A stretch of DNA of 64,000 nucleotides from Acrocarpospora macrocephala (GTDB lineage Bacteria; Actinomycetota; Actinomycetes; Streptosporangiales; Streptosporangiaceae). Under the pieces are notes generated by a model that saw only the letters and a list, made by a program, of their open reading frames with translations, searched no databases and was not told where the DNA came from. Positions 8,863-16,935 of this stretch are shown piece by piece (positions within the stretch are counted from its first letter, which is position 1; each line of letters begins with the position of its first letter). The stretch covers positions 62,001 through 126,000 of the forward strand of contig NZ_BLAE01000004.1 of assembly GCF_009687865.1 (NCBI RefSeq), in the 5' to 3' direction. Both the position numbers and the translations under genes were made by a program.

Positions 8863-9798
8863 ATGACAGAAACGTACGCCGGCGCGACGCGCGGGGCGCC
8901 GACCCGGCCGGGCGCCGGCAGACCGCGAAGGCAAGGACGTGCCGGCTACCTCTTCCTGGCGCCTTCCCTGCTGTTCTTCACCGTCTTCCTGATCCTGCCG
9001 TCCCTCTTCGCGATCTTCCTGTCCCTGTCGCAATGGGGCGGCTACGACCTCACGCAGATCACGTTCATCGGCGTGCGGAACTACGGCGACATTCTCAATT
9101 TCGACAGCACCTTCCTCTCACCGATCCTGGTGAACACCCTCCTGTTCGCGGCCCTGTCCGTGATTCCGGCGGTTGCCGGGTCGCTGCTGGTCGCGCAGTG
9201 TATCGAGCGGCTGCGGTTCCAGGGCTTCTGGAGATTCCTCTACTTCCTCCCCGTCGTCGCGACCGTCGTCGCGATCGGCAACGTGTGGAAAATGATGTAT
9301 CAGCCCTCCGGCCTCATCAACGGCATCCTGAACATGCTCCACATCAACTCCATCGGGTTCCTTTCCGACCCGACAGCCGCCCTTCCCTCGGTCGCCGTTG
9401 TCCAGGCGTGGGCGTCGATAGGTTCCGCGGTGCTTATCCTCACCGCCGGCATCAAGGCGATCGACCGCACGGTATACGAGGCAGCCGAGATCGACGGAGC
9501 GAACAGCTGGAACACGTTCTGGGGCATCACGCTCCCGCTGCTGCGCCCGTCACTGCTCTTCGTGTTCATCACGCAATGCATCGCGGGGATGCAGTCGTTC
9601 GCCCTCATCATTGTGATGACCAAAGACGGTGGACCGGCCAACGCCACGAATGTCGCCGCCTTCGAGATGTATCAGCAGGCCTTCAGGTTCGGCGCCTGGG
9701 GAACCGCGAGCGCGATGGCGATGGTGCTCTTCGTCATCATCTTCGTTGCCACCCTGATCCAGCTCTGGATCGGTCGACGAGCAGGAGAAGACGACTGA
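8863..9798 (+). CDS. Sugar ABC transporter permease (MalF type)
   Basis: The 311-residue membrane protein starts after a basic N-terminus with the segment YLFLAPSLLFFTVFLILPSL and has about six membrane helices. The cytoplasmic EAA loop that contacts the ATPase reads EAAEIDGANSWNTFWGITLP (around residues 206-225). Its stop TGA overlaps the ATG of the next permease. It pairs with the preceding lipoprotein in the putative amino-sugar importer. Confidence 0.92.
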   Translation: MTETYAGATRGAPTRPGAGRPRRQGRAGYLFLAPSLLFFTVFLILPSLFAIFLSLSQWGGYDLTQITFIGVRNYGDILNFDSTFLSPILVNTLLFAALSVIPAVAGSLLVAQCIERLRFQGFWRFLYFLPVVATVVAIGNVWKMMYQPSGLINGILNMLHINSIGFLSDPTAALPSVAVVQAWASIGSAVLILTAGIKAIDRTVYEAAEIDGANSWNTFWGITLPLLRPSLLFVFITQCIAGMQSFALIIVMTKDGGPANATNVAAFEMYQQAFRFGAWGTASAMAMVLFVIIFVATLIQLWIGRRAGEDD

Positions 9799-10682
9799 TG
9801 GCCCGCGGCAACAGACGACACCGCCCTCCCTGGCTCTCCTACACCCTCGTCGCGATCGGCGGCGTGCTCATGGCGCTGCCGTTTCTCGACATGATCTCCA
9901 GCTCGTTCAAAGGTTCTGGTGAATACGGAATACTCCCGTACCACTTTCTCCCGGACTCCTTCACCTGGAGCAACTACGCGGCCGCGTTCGACCAGCTCCA
10001 GCTCGGCCGGTTGTTTCTGAACAGCGTGATCGTGACCCTGACCGTGACCGCGGCCGTGCTGGTGACCTCGGCGATGGGCGGCTACGCGCTGGCCAAGCTG
10101 CGCTTCCGCGGCAGAGACGTGATCTTCCGTTTCGTCCTGGCCACCATGATGCTTCCCCCGTTCCTGCTGCTGATCCCCGATTTCATCATCATGTTGAACT
10201 GGCCGCTGACCGGCGGGAACAATATCCTCGGCCAGGGCGGCGACGGCGGCATGACGACCAGCATCGTCTCGCTGATGCTCCCGTTCCTGGTGAGTGGTTT
10301 CGGGATATTTCTGATGCGCCAATTCATGATCGGCGTACCGGATGAGATGCTGGAGGCGGCCCGGATCGACGGGGCAGGCGAATGGCGCCTGTTTTACAAC
10401 ATCGTCCTTCCGCAGACAGGTCCCGTGGCCATCACACTCGGCCTCGTCACGTTCGTCAGCCAATGGAACGAGTACATCTGGACGTCGCTCATCGCGTCCA
10501 CGAACCCGGACCTGATGACGCTTCCGGTCGGCATCCAGCTCCTCCAGAGCTTCATCGACCCGAACCGGACGACGCCGATCGTCATGGCCGGCATCATCAT
10601 CAGCACCCTGCCGGTGCTCATCATCTTCCTTTTCTTCCAGAGGTACTACGTCCGCGGCGTGATGCTGAGTGGGATGAAGTAA
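9798..10682 (+). CDS. Sugar ABC transporter permease (MalG type)
   Basis: This 294-residue protein begins at the ATG at 9798, which shares one base with the previous stop (TGATG). Six hydrophobic segments are visible, and the EAA loop reads EAARIDGAGEWRLFYNIVLP near residues 196-215. The tail FFQRYYVRGVMLSGMK is typical of MalG-type subunits. It forms the pore with the upstream permease. Confidence 0.92.
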   Translation: MARGNRRHRPPWLSYTLVAIGGVLMALPFLDMISSSFKGSGEYGILPYHFLPDSFTWSNYAAAFDQLQLGRLFLNSVIVTLTVTAAVLVTSAMGGYALAKLRFRGRDVIFRFVLATMMLPPFLLLIPDFIIMLNWPLTGGNNILGQGGDGGMTTSIVSLMLPFLVSGFGIFLMRQFMIGVPDEMLEAARIDGAGEWRLFYNIVLPQTGPVAITLGLVTFVSQWNEYIWTSLIASTNPDLMTLPVGIQLLQSFIDPNRTTPIVMAGIIISTLPVLIIFLFFQRYYVRGVMLSGMK

Positions 10683-10709
10683 CGACGAGCCAGATGAAAC
10701 GGAGCGACC

Positions 10710-11399
10710 GTGCACAGGACAGTCCTCGCCGTCGGCGGCCACATCGGAGATATGGACCTCACCGCGGGGCCGGCTCTCGCCAAGCTCATCGATGACGGCG
10801 ACCGGGCGATCCTCCTTGCCTGCACCTACGGTGAGCGGGGCCACCCCCACCTCAGCCCCAGCGAATATCGCATCCAGAAGATCCGCGAGGGCGAGCAGTT
10901 CGCCGCTGACATCGGCGCGGAGTTCCGCGTGCTCGACTACTCCGACGGCTTCCTCCCCGATAACGACGAGGCGGCGAACCAGATCGCGGACATCATCCGT
11001 GCGGAAAAGCCGGACACCGTCATCACTCATTGGCGCAAGAGCATCCACCGAGATCACGAGCGCGCGGCGATCCTCGTTGAGCGGGCGCGATTCCTGGCCT
11101 CGCTGCCGGTGGACAGTCCGCTGGGCCGGCACGGGGTAAAGCAGATACTGCACGCGGACAACTGGGAGGACGCAGAAGGATTCTCCCCCGACCTCTACAT
11201 TCCCATCCCCGCTGCCGCCTTCCAGCGCTGGCGGGCCGCGATCGAAAAGCAGGCGTTCGCCCGCGGCGAGACGTACGGCTTCCGCTACCTCGACTACTAC
11301 ACGGCGATGATGACGGCGAAAGGCTGCTTGGCGAGCACTGACCGGGCGTGCGGCTTTGCCGTAGCCGGAAGCCGCAGTTCCGAACTCGCAGGACCGTGA
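10710..11399 (+). CDS. PIG-L/LmbE family deacetylase, altered active-site motif
   Basis: The 229-residue protein has the PIG-L fold signature, but the usual AHPDDE is replaced by GGHIGDMD (residues 9-16). By alignment His11 and Asp14 keep two zinc ligands, while the Asp acting as general base in MshB-type enzymes is Gly13. A later HRDHERAA supplies the third His. The family removes N-acetyl groups from GlcNAc-containing substrates. It closes the importer operon 27 bases after the permease, so an imported amino sugar is the likely substrate. Start is GTG, with GGAG upstream. Confidence 0.82.
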   Translation: MHRTVLAVGGHIGDMDLTAGPALAKLIDDGDRAILLACTYGERGHPHLSPSEYRIQKIREGEQFAADIGAEFRVLDYSDGFLPDNDEAANQIADIIRAEKPDTVITHWRKSIHRDHERAAILVERARFLASLPVDSPLGRHGVKQILHADNWEDAEGFSPDLYIPIPAAAFQRWRAAIEKQAFARGETYGFRYLDYYTAMMTAKGCLASTDRACGFAVAGSRSSELAGP

Positions 11400-11594
11400 G
11401 GGTGGCCGGGCCGAGACCAACGGAATCGTAGTTATGGATAGGCGGTGCGTTCGCCAGGGAGAGGGCTGTGCGGGCCGGACATACTTACGCCCACCGCGCC
11501 ATCGGACGGTGGCGGGCAGGTGTTGGAGGGGCGCGATGAGGCACCTCTCCCGGCAGGCCAGGAACCCCGGACCGCTAGGCCCGGTATAAGGGTC

Positions 11595-12239
11595 ATGGAC
11601 TACGTTCAGCGCTATGGCAGGGCCGCACGCTGGTTCCACGCCTTCGTCTACCTGGTCATGTTGGTGCTGTTGTCGACCGGTTGGTGGTTCGTCCTCGACG
11701 ACTACCGGGGTCACCTGCTGGGCCTGCCCGACGGCGACATCCACGAGTGGACCGGCCTGCTGTTCGTGCTCGTGACCCTCGGCTACGCCGTAGGGCGCGC
11801 CCGGGCCGCCCGCGCCTTCGTCCGGGAGTCACTGGAACGCGAGCCGGGCGACGGCCGCTGGCTGGCCGCCTGGCCCAGGGCCGCGCTCACCGGCCGCTTC
11901 CCCCGCCACGAGGGCCACTACGACCCCGGCCAGCGCCTGGCCAACCTGGTCATGCTGGCCACCTTCGCCGTCATGGCCCTGACCGGGCTGGGCATGCTGT
12001 ACCTGCCCTCCCTCCTGCTGCTGGCCGACCTGCACCGCTGGACCACCTTCCTGCTCACCCCCGTCGTCGTCGGCCACGTCCTGGTGGCCGCCGGGCTGCT
12101 GCCCGGCTACCGAGGCGTCTGGCGCTCCATGCACCTGGGCGGGCGGCTGCCGCGCCCGGTTGCCGCCCGGATCTGGCCAGGCTGGCTCGCGCGGCAGGAC
12201 AGTGGCAAACCCACCGAACCTGGCGAACCTGCTGAATAA
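11595..12239 (+). CDS. Cytochrome b561/formate dehydrogenase gamma-like membrane cytochrome b
   Basis: The 214-residue protein has four hydrophobic helices starting near residues 18, 52, 118 and 153. Each carries a His placed to bind haem: WFHAFVYL, IHEWTG, LHRWTTF and VVGHVLVA. Such di-haem cytochromes pass electrons between quinone and a dehydrogenase or hydrogenase. No partner oxidoreductase lies next to it. The ATG at 11595 is chosen because upstream codons have no homologous look and AAGGG precedes it. The 195-base gap before it shows no gene. Confidence 0.8.
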   Translation: MDYVQRYGRAARWFHAFVYLVMLVLLSTGWWFVLDDYRGHLLGLPDGDIHEWTGLLFVLVTLGYAVGRARAARAFVRESLEREPGDGRWLAAWPRAALTGRFPRHEGHYDPGQRLANLVMLATFAVMALTGLGMLYLPSLLLLADLHRWTTFLLTPVVVGHVLVAAGLLPGYRGVWRSMHLGGRLPRPVAARIWPGWLARQDSGKPTEPGEPAE

Positions 12240-12241
12240 CC

Positions 12242-12266
12242 GGGGTCAGCGAGTCGCGCTGACCCC
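12242..12266 (+). terminator. Rho-independent-type hairpin after the cytochrome gene
   Basis: GGGGTCAGCG (12242-12251) pairs exactly with CGCTGACCCC (12257-12266) across a five-base loop, starting 2 bases after the stop codon. No strong T-run follows, as is common in Actinobacteria. Confidence 0.7.
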
Positions 12267-12374
12267 CAGCACGGCACCGAGCAGTGACCGGCAAACACCC
12301 ATCCATGGCACATCCCAGCAGGGGGAAGTGGGTGTAACCGCAGGTCAGGCAGATGATCGGCCTGATCGCAAGGG

Positions 12375-12448
12375 TAGGGCGGGTGGGACTTGAACCCACG
12401 ACCCACGGATTATGAGTCCGATGCTCTGACCGGCTGAGCTACCGCCCC
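12375..12448 (-). tRNA. tRNA-Met (CAT anticodon, elongator type)
   Basis: A full cloverleaf reads on the minus strand from 12448 to 12375. The acceptor stem is GGGGCGG/CCGCCCT (first pair G-U), the D stem GCTC/GAGC, the anticodon loop CTCATAA, and the T stem GTGGG/CCCAC with TTCAAGT. The CCA end is not encoded. The loop CTCATAA fits elongator Met better than initiator or the lysidine-modified Ile tRNA. The outermost anticodon-stem pair is a U-U mismatch. Confidence 0.93.
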
Positions 12449-12539
12449 GCAATGGTGGAGTCTCTCACAAGTTTGGCAGCAGGGGGATGTATGGGTGGTA
12501 GGTGAGATCAACTTTTGTCATGGGAGAGGCGTATAAAGA

Positions 12540-12568
12540 CGCCGCCGCCCGGGGTTCGGGCGGCGGCG
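12540..12568 (-). terminator. Terminator of the protease gene
   Basis: CGCCGCCGCCCG (12540-12551) and CGGGCGGCGGCG (12557-12568) form a perfect 12-bp stem with a five-base loop, 11 bases past the leftward protease stop. On the minus strand it is followed by TCTTTAT. Confidence 0.8.
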
Positions 12569-12579
12569 TGGGTGGGATG

Positions 12580-14031
12580 TTATGGGCGGGTCGAGCCTAC
12601 GGAGTAGGCGCCGGAGCCGCTGTAGGCGTGGACGCGGAGGCGGTAGTAGCCCGCGGTGCCGCTGTAGGAGACGGTCTCGTCAGGTCCTGAGCTGGTGCCG
12701 CTCGCGACGGCGACCCAGGCGCTGCCGTTCCAGCGCTGCAGGTAAAGGTCGAAGTCGACGCCAGTAGGTCCGTCGAGGCAGGCGCTGTGGGTGCCGGAGA
12801 CGGTGGACTGGTAGTAGGAGTTGTTCGGGAGGTAGACGTTCGCGCCGCTGGTCAGCGAGCCGGTGTAGGTGTTGGCGTAGCCGGAGCAGGTCCCGCCGCC
12901 GCCTCCGCCGCCCTGGGTGACGAGCGTCAGTCCGTACGCGGAGAGGATCTCGTTGACCGGCTGGAAGTAGGTCGTGCCGCCGGAGGTGCAGTTGCCGGAG
13001 CCGCCGGAGGTGACGCCCTGGGCCTGGTCGCCGGAGATCCAGGAGCCGCCGGAGTCGCCGGGCTCGGCGCAGACGTTGGTGCGGGTCAGGCCGGTGACGG
13101 TGCCCTGGGAGTAGGTGACGGTGGCGTTGAGCTGCTGGACGGTGCCGCAGTGCCAGCCGGTGGTGGAGCCGGAGCGGCAGATGGAGCCGCCGACGACCTG
13201 GGCGCTGGAGCCGGCCACGTTCACGGTGCTGCCGCCGGAGCCGATGACGACGGGGCGGGGGGTCCAGTTGGCGTTGACGGCGACCCAGGCGTAGTCGTTG
13301 CCGGGGAAGGAGGAGGCCTGGAAGGTGCCCTGGGCGACCCGGTTGAAGCCCTGGGTGGAGGCGCCGGCGGTGCCGCAGTGGCCGGCGGTGACGAAGCCGT
13401 TGGTGGTGCCGCGGGTGATCGAGAAGCCGATCGAGCAGCGTCCGCTGTTGTTGATGTAGTACGCCTCGCCGCCGCGTAAGTCGTAGTACGGCTGCGGCTG
13501 CTCCTGCGTGGCTTCGATGCGGACCGCGCCCGCGTCGACGCCGCTGGCCGCGACGAAGGCTTCGGCGGCGGCCTGGTCGCGGGAGAGCACGACGACGGTG
13601 TTGGCGCGCACGTCGACGTAGTAGCTGGGGACGGTGGCGGGGGCGGTGACGGCGTCCAGGCGGGCCTTCACGGCGTCCAGGTCGGCGAGGGTACGCGTGA
13701 CGACCTGGGCTTTCGCGCCGGACGCGGTGATGGCGGAGGCCGCGCCGGCGTCGGTGACGGCGACGGTGAGGGTGGCGGCGTCGCCGCTGAGCCAGGAGCC
13801 GGCGAACCGGTCCCCGAGGGTGGTGCGGATCTTGCCTTCCACCTTGCCGAGCCGCTTCTCGTTCAGCAGCCGGGTTTCGGCCTGCTCAGCGGTGAGGTTC
13901 AGGTCCCGCTGGAGGGCCTGGACCATGGTCGGCGCTGGTTTCTCTGAGGCCGTGGCGGGGGTGGAGGTGAGGATGAGGGCGACGCCGAGGGTGAGGGCGC
14001 TCGCCGCGCTCAGGATGTGCCTGCTGCGCAT
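12580..14031 (-). CDS. Secreted streptogrisin-like serine protease with C-terminal PPC domain
   Basis: The 483-residue preproprotein has a signal peptide (about 1-29, ending ATASEK), an alpha-lytic-protease-type prodomain (to about 180) and an S1E protease domain. The catalytic triad is visible as His218 (TAGHCG), Asp246 (NDYAWV) and Ser327 (GDSGGS). A poly-Gly linker (about 374-380) leads to a roughly 100-residue pre-peptidase C-terminal (PPC) beta domain with DFDLYLQRW and YRLRVHAYSG. Start is the ATG at 14031 with AAGGAG upstream; the frame extends further but without signal character. A LysR gene lies upstream in the same direction, with a palindrome between them. Confidence 0.93.
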   Translation of the reverse strand: MRSRHILSAASALTLGVALILTSTPATASEKPAPTMVQALQRDLNLTAEQAETRLLNEKRLGKVEGKIRTTLGDRFAGSWLSGDAATLTVAVTDAGAASAITASGAKAQVVTRTLADLDAVKARLDAVTAPATVPSYYVDVRANTVVVLSRDQAAAEAFVAASGVDAGAVRIEATQEQPQPYYDLRGGEAYYINNSGRCSIGFSITRGTTNGFVTAGHCGTAGASTQGFNRVAQGTFQASSFPGNDYAWVAVNANWTPRPVVIGSGGSTVNVAGSSAQVVGGSICRSGSTTGWHCGTVQQLNATVTYSQGTVTGLTRTNVCAEPGDSGGSWISGDQAQGVTSGGSGNCTSGGTTYFQPVNEILSAYGLTLVTQGGGGGGGTCSGYANTYTGSLTSGANVYLPNNSYYQSTVSGTHSACLDGPTGVDFDLYLQRWNGSAWVAVASGTSSGPDETVSYSGTAGYYRLRVHAYSGSGAYSVGSTRP

Positions 14032-14116
14032 CGGGTCTCTCCTTGGGGGTGGGAGTGCCGTCAACGTAACGGTGCGAATCCCCCGCGAGGACCTACCAAT
14101 TGCCCCCCACCATGGA

Positions 14117-14137
14117 GTTATGGCACCGTGCCATAAC
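14117..14137. promoter_or_regulatory. Perfect 21-bp palindrome upstream of the protease
   Basis: GTTATGGCAC (14117-14126), one central base, then GTGCCATAAC (14128-14137). It contains T-N11-A, the LysR-box pattern, overlaps the last codons of the LysR gene and lies about 86 bases before the protease start. An operator for that LysR protein is the simplest reading; a short terminator for the LysR gene is the alternative. Confidence 0.5.
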
Positions 14138-15077
14138 CATGATTTCGGTCCAGCCAATTCGAGTACGCCGGGCTCTGGCGTGCCGCGTCCTCGTGTGCGG
14201 CCTTGGCGTGGCCGACGATCTGGGCGGCCTTCTCGGCGGCGGGCGTCTCCGGATGCCAGCCCAGCAGCTGCCGCCAGCGCAACGGCGTGCCGATGATCGG
14301 CAGGGCGACCAGGCCTTCGCTCAGCCGGAACGTGCCCTGACACAGCGCCACGGCCCGCCCCACCCTCACCAGATGCACGCAGGTCGCCACATCCGTCTCA
14401 TAGATGGTCGCGGGGGTGAATCCGGCGCGCGCGGCCGCCACCGCGAAGCACTCGCCGAAACAGCCGTCGCCGGGCGTGACCGCCCACTGCTCGTCGGCGA
14501 GCGCGCCGAGCTCGACCTCGAGTTCCCCGGCCAGCGGATGCTCCGAGGACACCAGCACGAAAACCGGATCCATCGCCACGAGCGCCCACGAAACGGCTTC
14601 GTCGCCGGGCGCCCGGGTGTCCCCGCAGACCCCGATCAGCGCGTAGTCGAGCCGCCCGAGCATCACCTTGGTCGCCAGCTCGCCGGTGGACCACGAGGTG
14701 GCCGTGGTGATGACCGCGTCCGGTTCGGCCTGCGCCAGCCGGTCCACCAGGCCGCCCAGGATCGGCCCGTTGGCCGCCCCGATCCGGTAGCGCCGCCCTG
14801 GCTCGCCGCCGTTGGCCAGCCGCGCCGCCTCTTCCTGCAGTTGCCGTACGGCGGGCAGCAACACCTGCGCGCGGGCCAGCACGAACTCGCCCAGCGGGGT
14901 GGGCCGCGAGCCGGTGTGGTCACGCTGGAACAGGGCGCCCCCGAGCGCCCTCTCGATTCGTTTGAGCTGCGCGGTCAGCGCGGGCTGCGCCAGCCCGAGC
15001 ACGGTGGCCGCTTTGCTGACGCTGCCGGTCTCGGCGACCGTGCGCACAATGCGGAGATGGCGGAGCTCCAAGTCCAT
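14118..15077 (-). CDS. LysR family transcriptional regulator
   Basis: 319 residues: N-terminal winged helix with SVSKAATVLGLAQPALTAQLKRIE (given here as SVSKAATVLG and AQPALTAQLKRIE, about 19-44) and a substrate-binding effector domain. The protein starts MDLELRHLRIVRTV, typical of the family. Upstream of its start, TATG (15088-15091) and CATA (15099-15102) form a possible autoregulatory site resembling the palindrome at its 3' end. The regulated gene is probably the downstream secreted protease. Confidence 0.92.
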   Translation of the reverse strand: MDLELRHLRIVRTVAETGSVSKAATVLGLAQPALTAQLKRIERALGGALFQRDHTGSRPTPLGEFVLARAQVLLPAVRQLQEEAARLANGGEPGRRYRIGAANGPILGGLVDRLAQAEPDAVITTATSWSTGELATKVMLGRLDYALIGVCGDTRAPGDEAVSWALVAMDPVFVLVSSEHPLAGELEVELGALADEQWAVTPGDGCFGECFAVAAARAGFTPATIYETDVATCVHLVRVGRAVALCQGTFRLSEGLVALPIIGTPLRWRQLLGWHPETPAAEKAAQIVGHAKAAHEDAARQSPAYSNWLDRNHGYGTVP

Positions 15078-15243
15078 AGCCAGACCGTATGACTACGACA
15101 TAACTCCAGCAATGATGATTTGTCACACATTCTGACTAGTCAAGTCGGAAATGGGTGGTCAAGACTCGGTCGAGGGGCGTACGGCCTGGGAATTCACCGG
15201 GTAGGGGCGCTGGCGGGGGCGGTGCCGTACAAGGGGGATCGTT

Positions 15244-16356
15244 GTGGGGATTTGGCGGCGGATGACGGCGATCACCTTCCTGGTCGCGAGCGCCGCCGGA
15301 TGTGCCACGACGCCCTGCCCCAGCAGCGGGACCGAAGTCGTATTCGAGCGGACCCGCCCGCCCGTCCAGCAAAGCTTCAAGATCGGCCTGCTGCTGCCCG
15401 AGTCCGAGACCATCAGGTACGAGAAGTTCGACCGCCCCTACATCACCAAGTCCGTCAAGAAATCCTGCCCCAACTGCACGCTCGTCTACGCCAACGCCAA
15501 GCAGGATCCCCTCCGGCAGCAGCAGCAGATCGACGCGATGCTCGCCGGCGGCGTCGATGTTCTCATCCTCGACGCCGTGGACGCCGAGGCCATCTCCCCC
15601 TCGGTCCAGAAGGCCGAAAAGCAGGGCGTCAAAATCGTGGCGTACGACCGGCTGGCCGATGGCCCCATCCACGCCTACAGCTCCATCGACAACATCGAGG
15701 TCGGGAAGATGCAGGGCCAGGCCCTGCTCGACGCGCTGAAGGCGGGCGGAAATCCCTTCCGGGGCCCGATCGTCATGATCAATGGTGCGCCCGACGATCC
15801 CAACGCGCGCGAATTCAAGAAGGGCGCGCACCAGGCCCTGGATGGCCACGTGGTGATCGGCCGGGAGTACGACACCCCTGACTGGAGCCCGGAGCGGGCC
15901 AGGATCCAGGCGAGCGGCGCGTTCGCCACGCTCGGCGCGGACCGGGTCATCGGGGTGTACTCCGCCAACGACGGCATGGCCGGGGGCATCGCGGACGCCA
16001 TGAAGGCCGCGGGCGTCCCGAAGGGCACCCCGCTGACCGGCCAGGACGCCGATCTCGCCGCGATCCAGCGGATCCTGCTCGGCACCCAGACCATGACCAT
16101 CTACAAGCCGATCAAGCCGGAGGCGGAGAGCGCCGTCCAGATGGCCATCGATCTCGCGGCCGGCCGGCCGGTCAAGGCGCCGAGCACGGTGACCAACGAC
16201 ACGGTCAGCCGCATCCCCGCGATGATCATCGCCCCGATGGTGGTCACCAGGGACAACATCAAGGACACCGTGGTACGGGACGGCTTCTGGACGGTGAACG
16301 AGATCTGCGCCCCCAAGAACGTGAAACCGGCCTGCGAGTCCACCGGGCTGACGTGA
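15244..16356 (+). CDS. Orphan xylose-type (XylF-like) sugar-binding lipoprotein
   Basis: The 370-residue protein begins with a short lipoprotein signal, FLVASAAGC, then a type I periplasmic-binding fold. GLLLPESETIRYEKFDRPY, ILDAVDAEAI and GQDADLAAIQRIL...GTQTMTIYKP closely recall XylF of the xylose importer. The GTG at 15244 has GGGGGA upstream. No xylG/xylH genes flank it; a flavoprotein gene follows after 12 bases. It may feed an importer encoded elsewhere or serve as a sensor. The 166-base gap before it holds only the LysR control region. Confidence 0.85.
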   Translation: MGIWRRMTAITFLVASAAGCATTPCPSSGTEVVFERTRPPVQQSFKIGLLLPESETIRYEKFDRPYITKSVKKSCPNCTLVYANAKQDPLRQQQQIDAMLAGGVDVLILDAVDAEAISPSVQKAEKQGVKIVAYDRLADGPIHAYSSIDNIEVGKMQGQALLDALKAGGNPFRGPIVMINGAPDDPNAREFKKGAHQALDGHVVIGREYDTPDWSPERARIQASGAFATLGADRVIGVYSANDGMAGGIADAMKAAGVPKGTPLTGQDADLAAIQRILLGTQTMTIYKPIKPEAESAVQMAIDLAAGRPVKAPSTVTNDTVSRIPAMIIAPMVVTRDNIKDTVVRDGFWTVNEICAPKNVKPACESTGLT

Positions 16357-16368
16357 GATCGTCACGGC

Positions 16369-16887
16369 ATGACCACAGGCAAGGTCCTCTACATCATCGT
16401 GTGCGCCGCCGGAGCCGCCGCCGACGTCGGCAGGCTGGTGACCTTGGCTCAAGCCGAGGGATGGGTCGTCCAGATCGTCGCCACCCCGTCCGCCCTCGAC
16501 TTCATCGACGTTCCCGCCTTGGAGAAGCAGACCGGCCGCCCCATTCGAAGCCGCTACCGCAAACCGGACGAGCCCAAACCCTCCCGGCCCGACGCCATCA
16601 TCGTGGCCCCCGCCACCTACAACACGATCAACAAATTCGCCCTGGGCATCGCCGACACCTACGCCCTGGGCCTCCTCGCCGAAGCTCCCGGACTCGGAAT
16701 CCCCGTCGTCGTCCTCCCCTTCGTCCAGACCGCGCTGGCCACTCGTGTCCCGTTCCTGCGCGCGGTCGGCGAACTACGCGACGAAGGCGTCCGCGTCCTC
16801 ATCGGCCCAGGGGAAATCGAACCCCGGGACTCGGGTGACTATCCGTGGAGCCGGACGCTTGAGGTTCTCGCCGAATTGAGCTCATAG
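16369..16887 (+). CDS. Small flavoprotein (phosphopantothenoylcysteine decarboxylase-like fold)
   Basis: A 172-residue single flavoprotein domain: VLYIIVCAAGAAADVGRLV at the N-terminus, then DAIIVAPATYNTINKFALGIADTYA (seen as IIVAPATYNTINK and GIADTYA), the FMN-binding signature of this fold, and VVLPFVQTALA. Members decarboxylate peptidyl or pantothenoyl cysteine or have unknown roles. It follows the binding lipoprotein by 12 bases with no obvious functional link. Confidence 0.75.
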   Translation: MTTGKVLYIIVCAAGAAADVGRLVTLAQAEGWVVQIVATPSALDFIDVPALEKQTGRPIRSRYRKPDEPKPSRPDAIIVAPATYNTINKFALGIADTYALGLLAEAPGLGIPVVVLPFVQTALATRVPFLRAVGELRDEGVRVLIGPGEIEPRDSGDYPWSRTLEVLAELSS

Positions 16888-16935
16888 ACCAGGCGGATCC
16901 GCCCGTCTCGGGAAAGGTGTGCGACAAGTATGTCC

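Noticed and set aside
9672-11744. 690-codon minus-strand frame under the permease and deacetylase genes
   Set aside because: Antisense shadow of recognisable MalG and PIG-L genes with no family signal.
12375-12448. tRNA-Ile with lysidine-modified CAT
   Set aside because: The CTCATAA loop and stem sequence fit elongator tRNA-Met better, though sequence alone cannot fully exclude Ile2.
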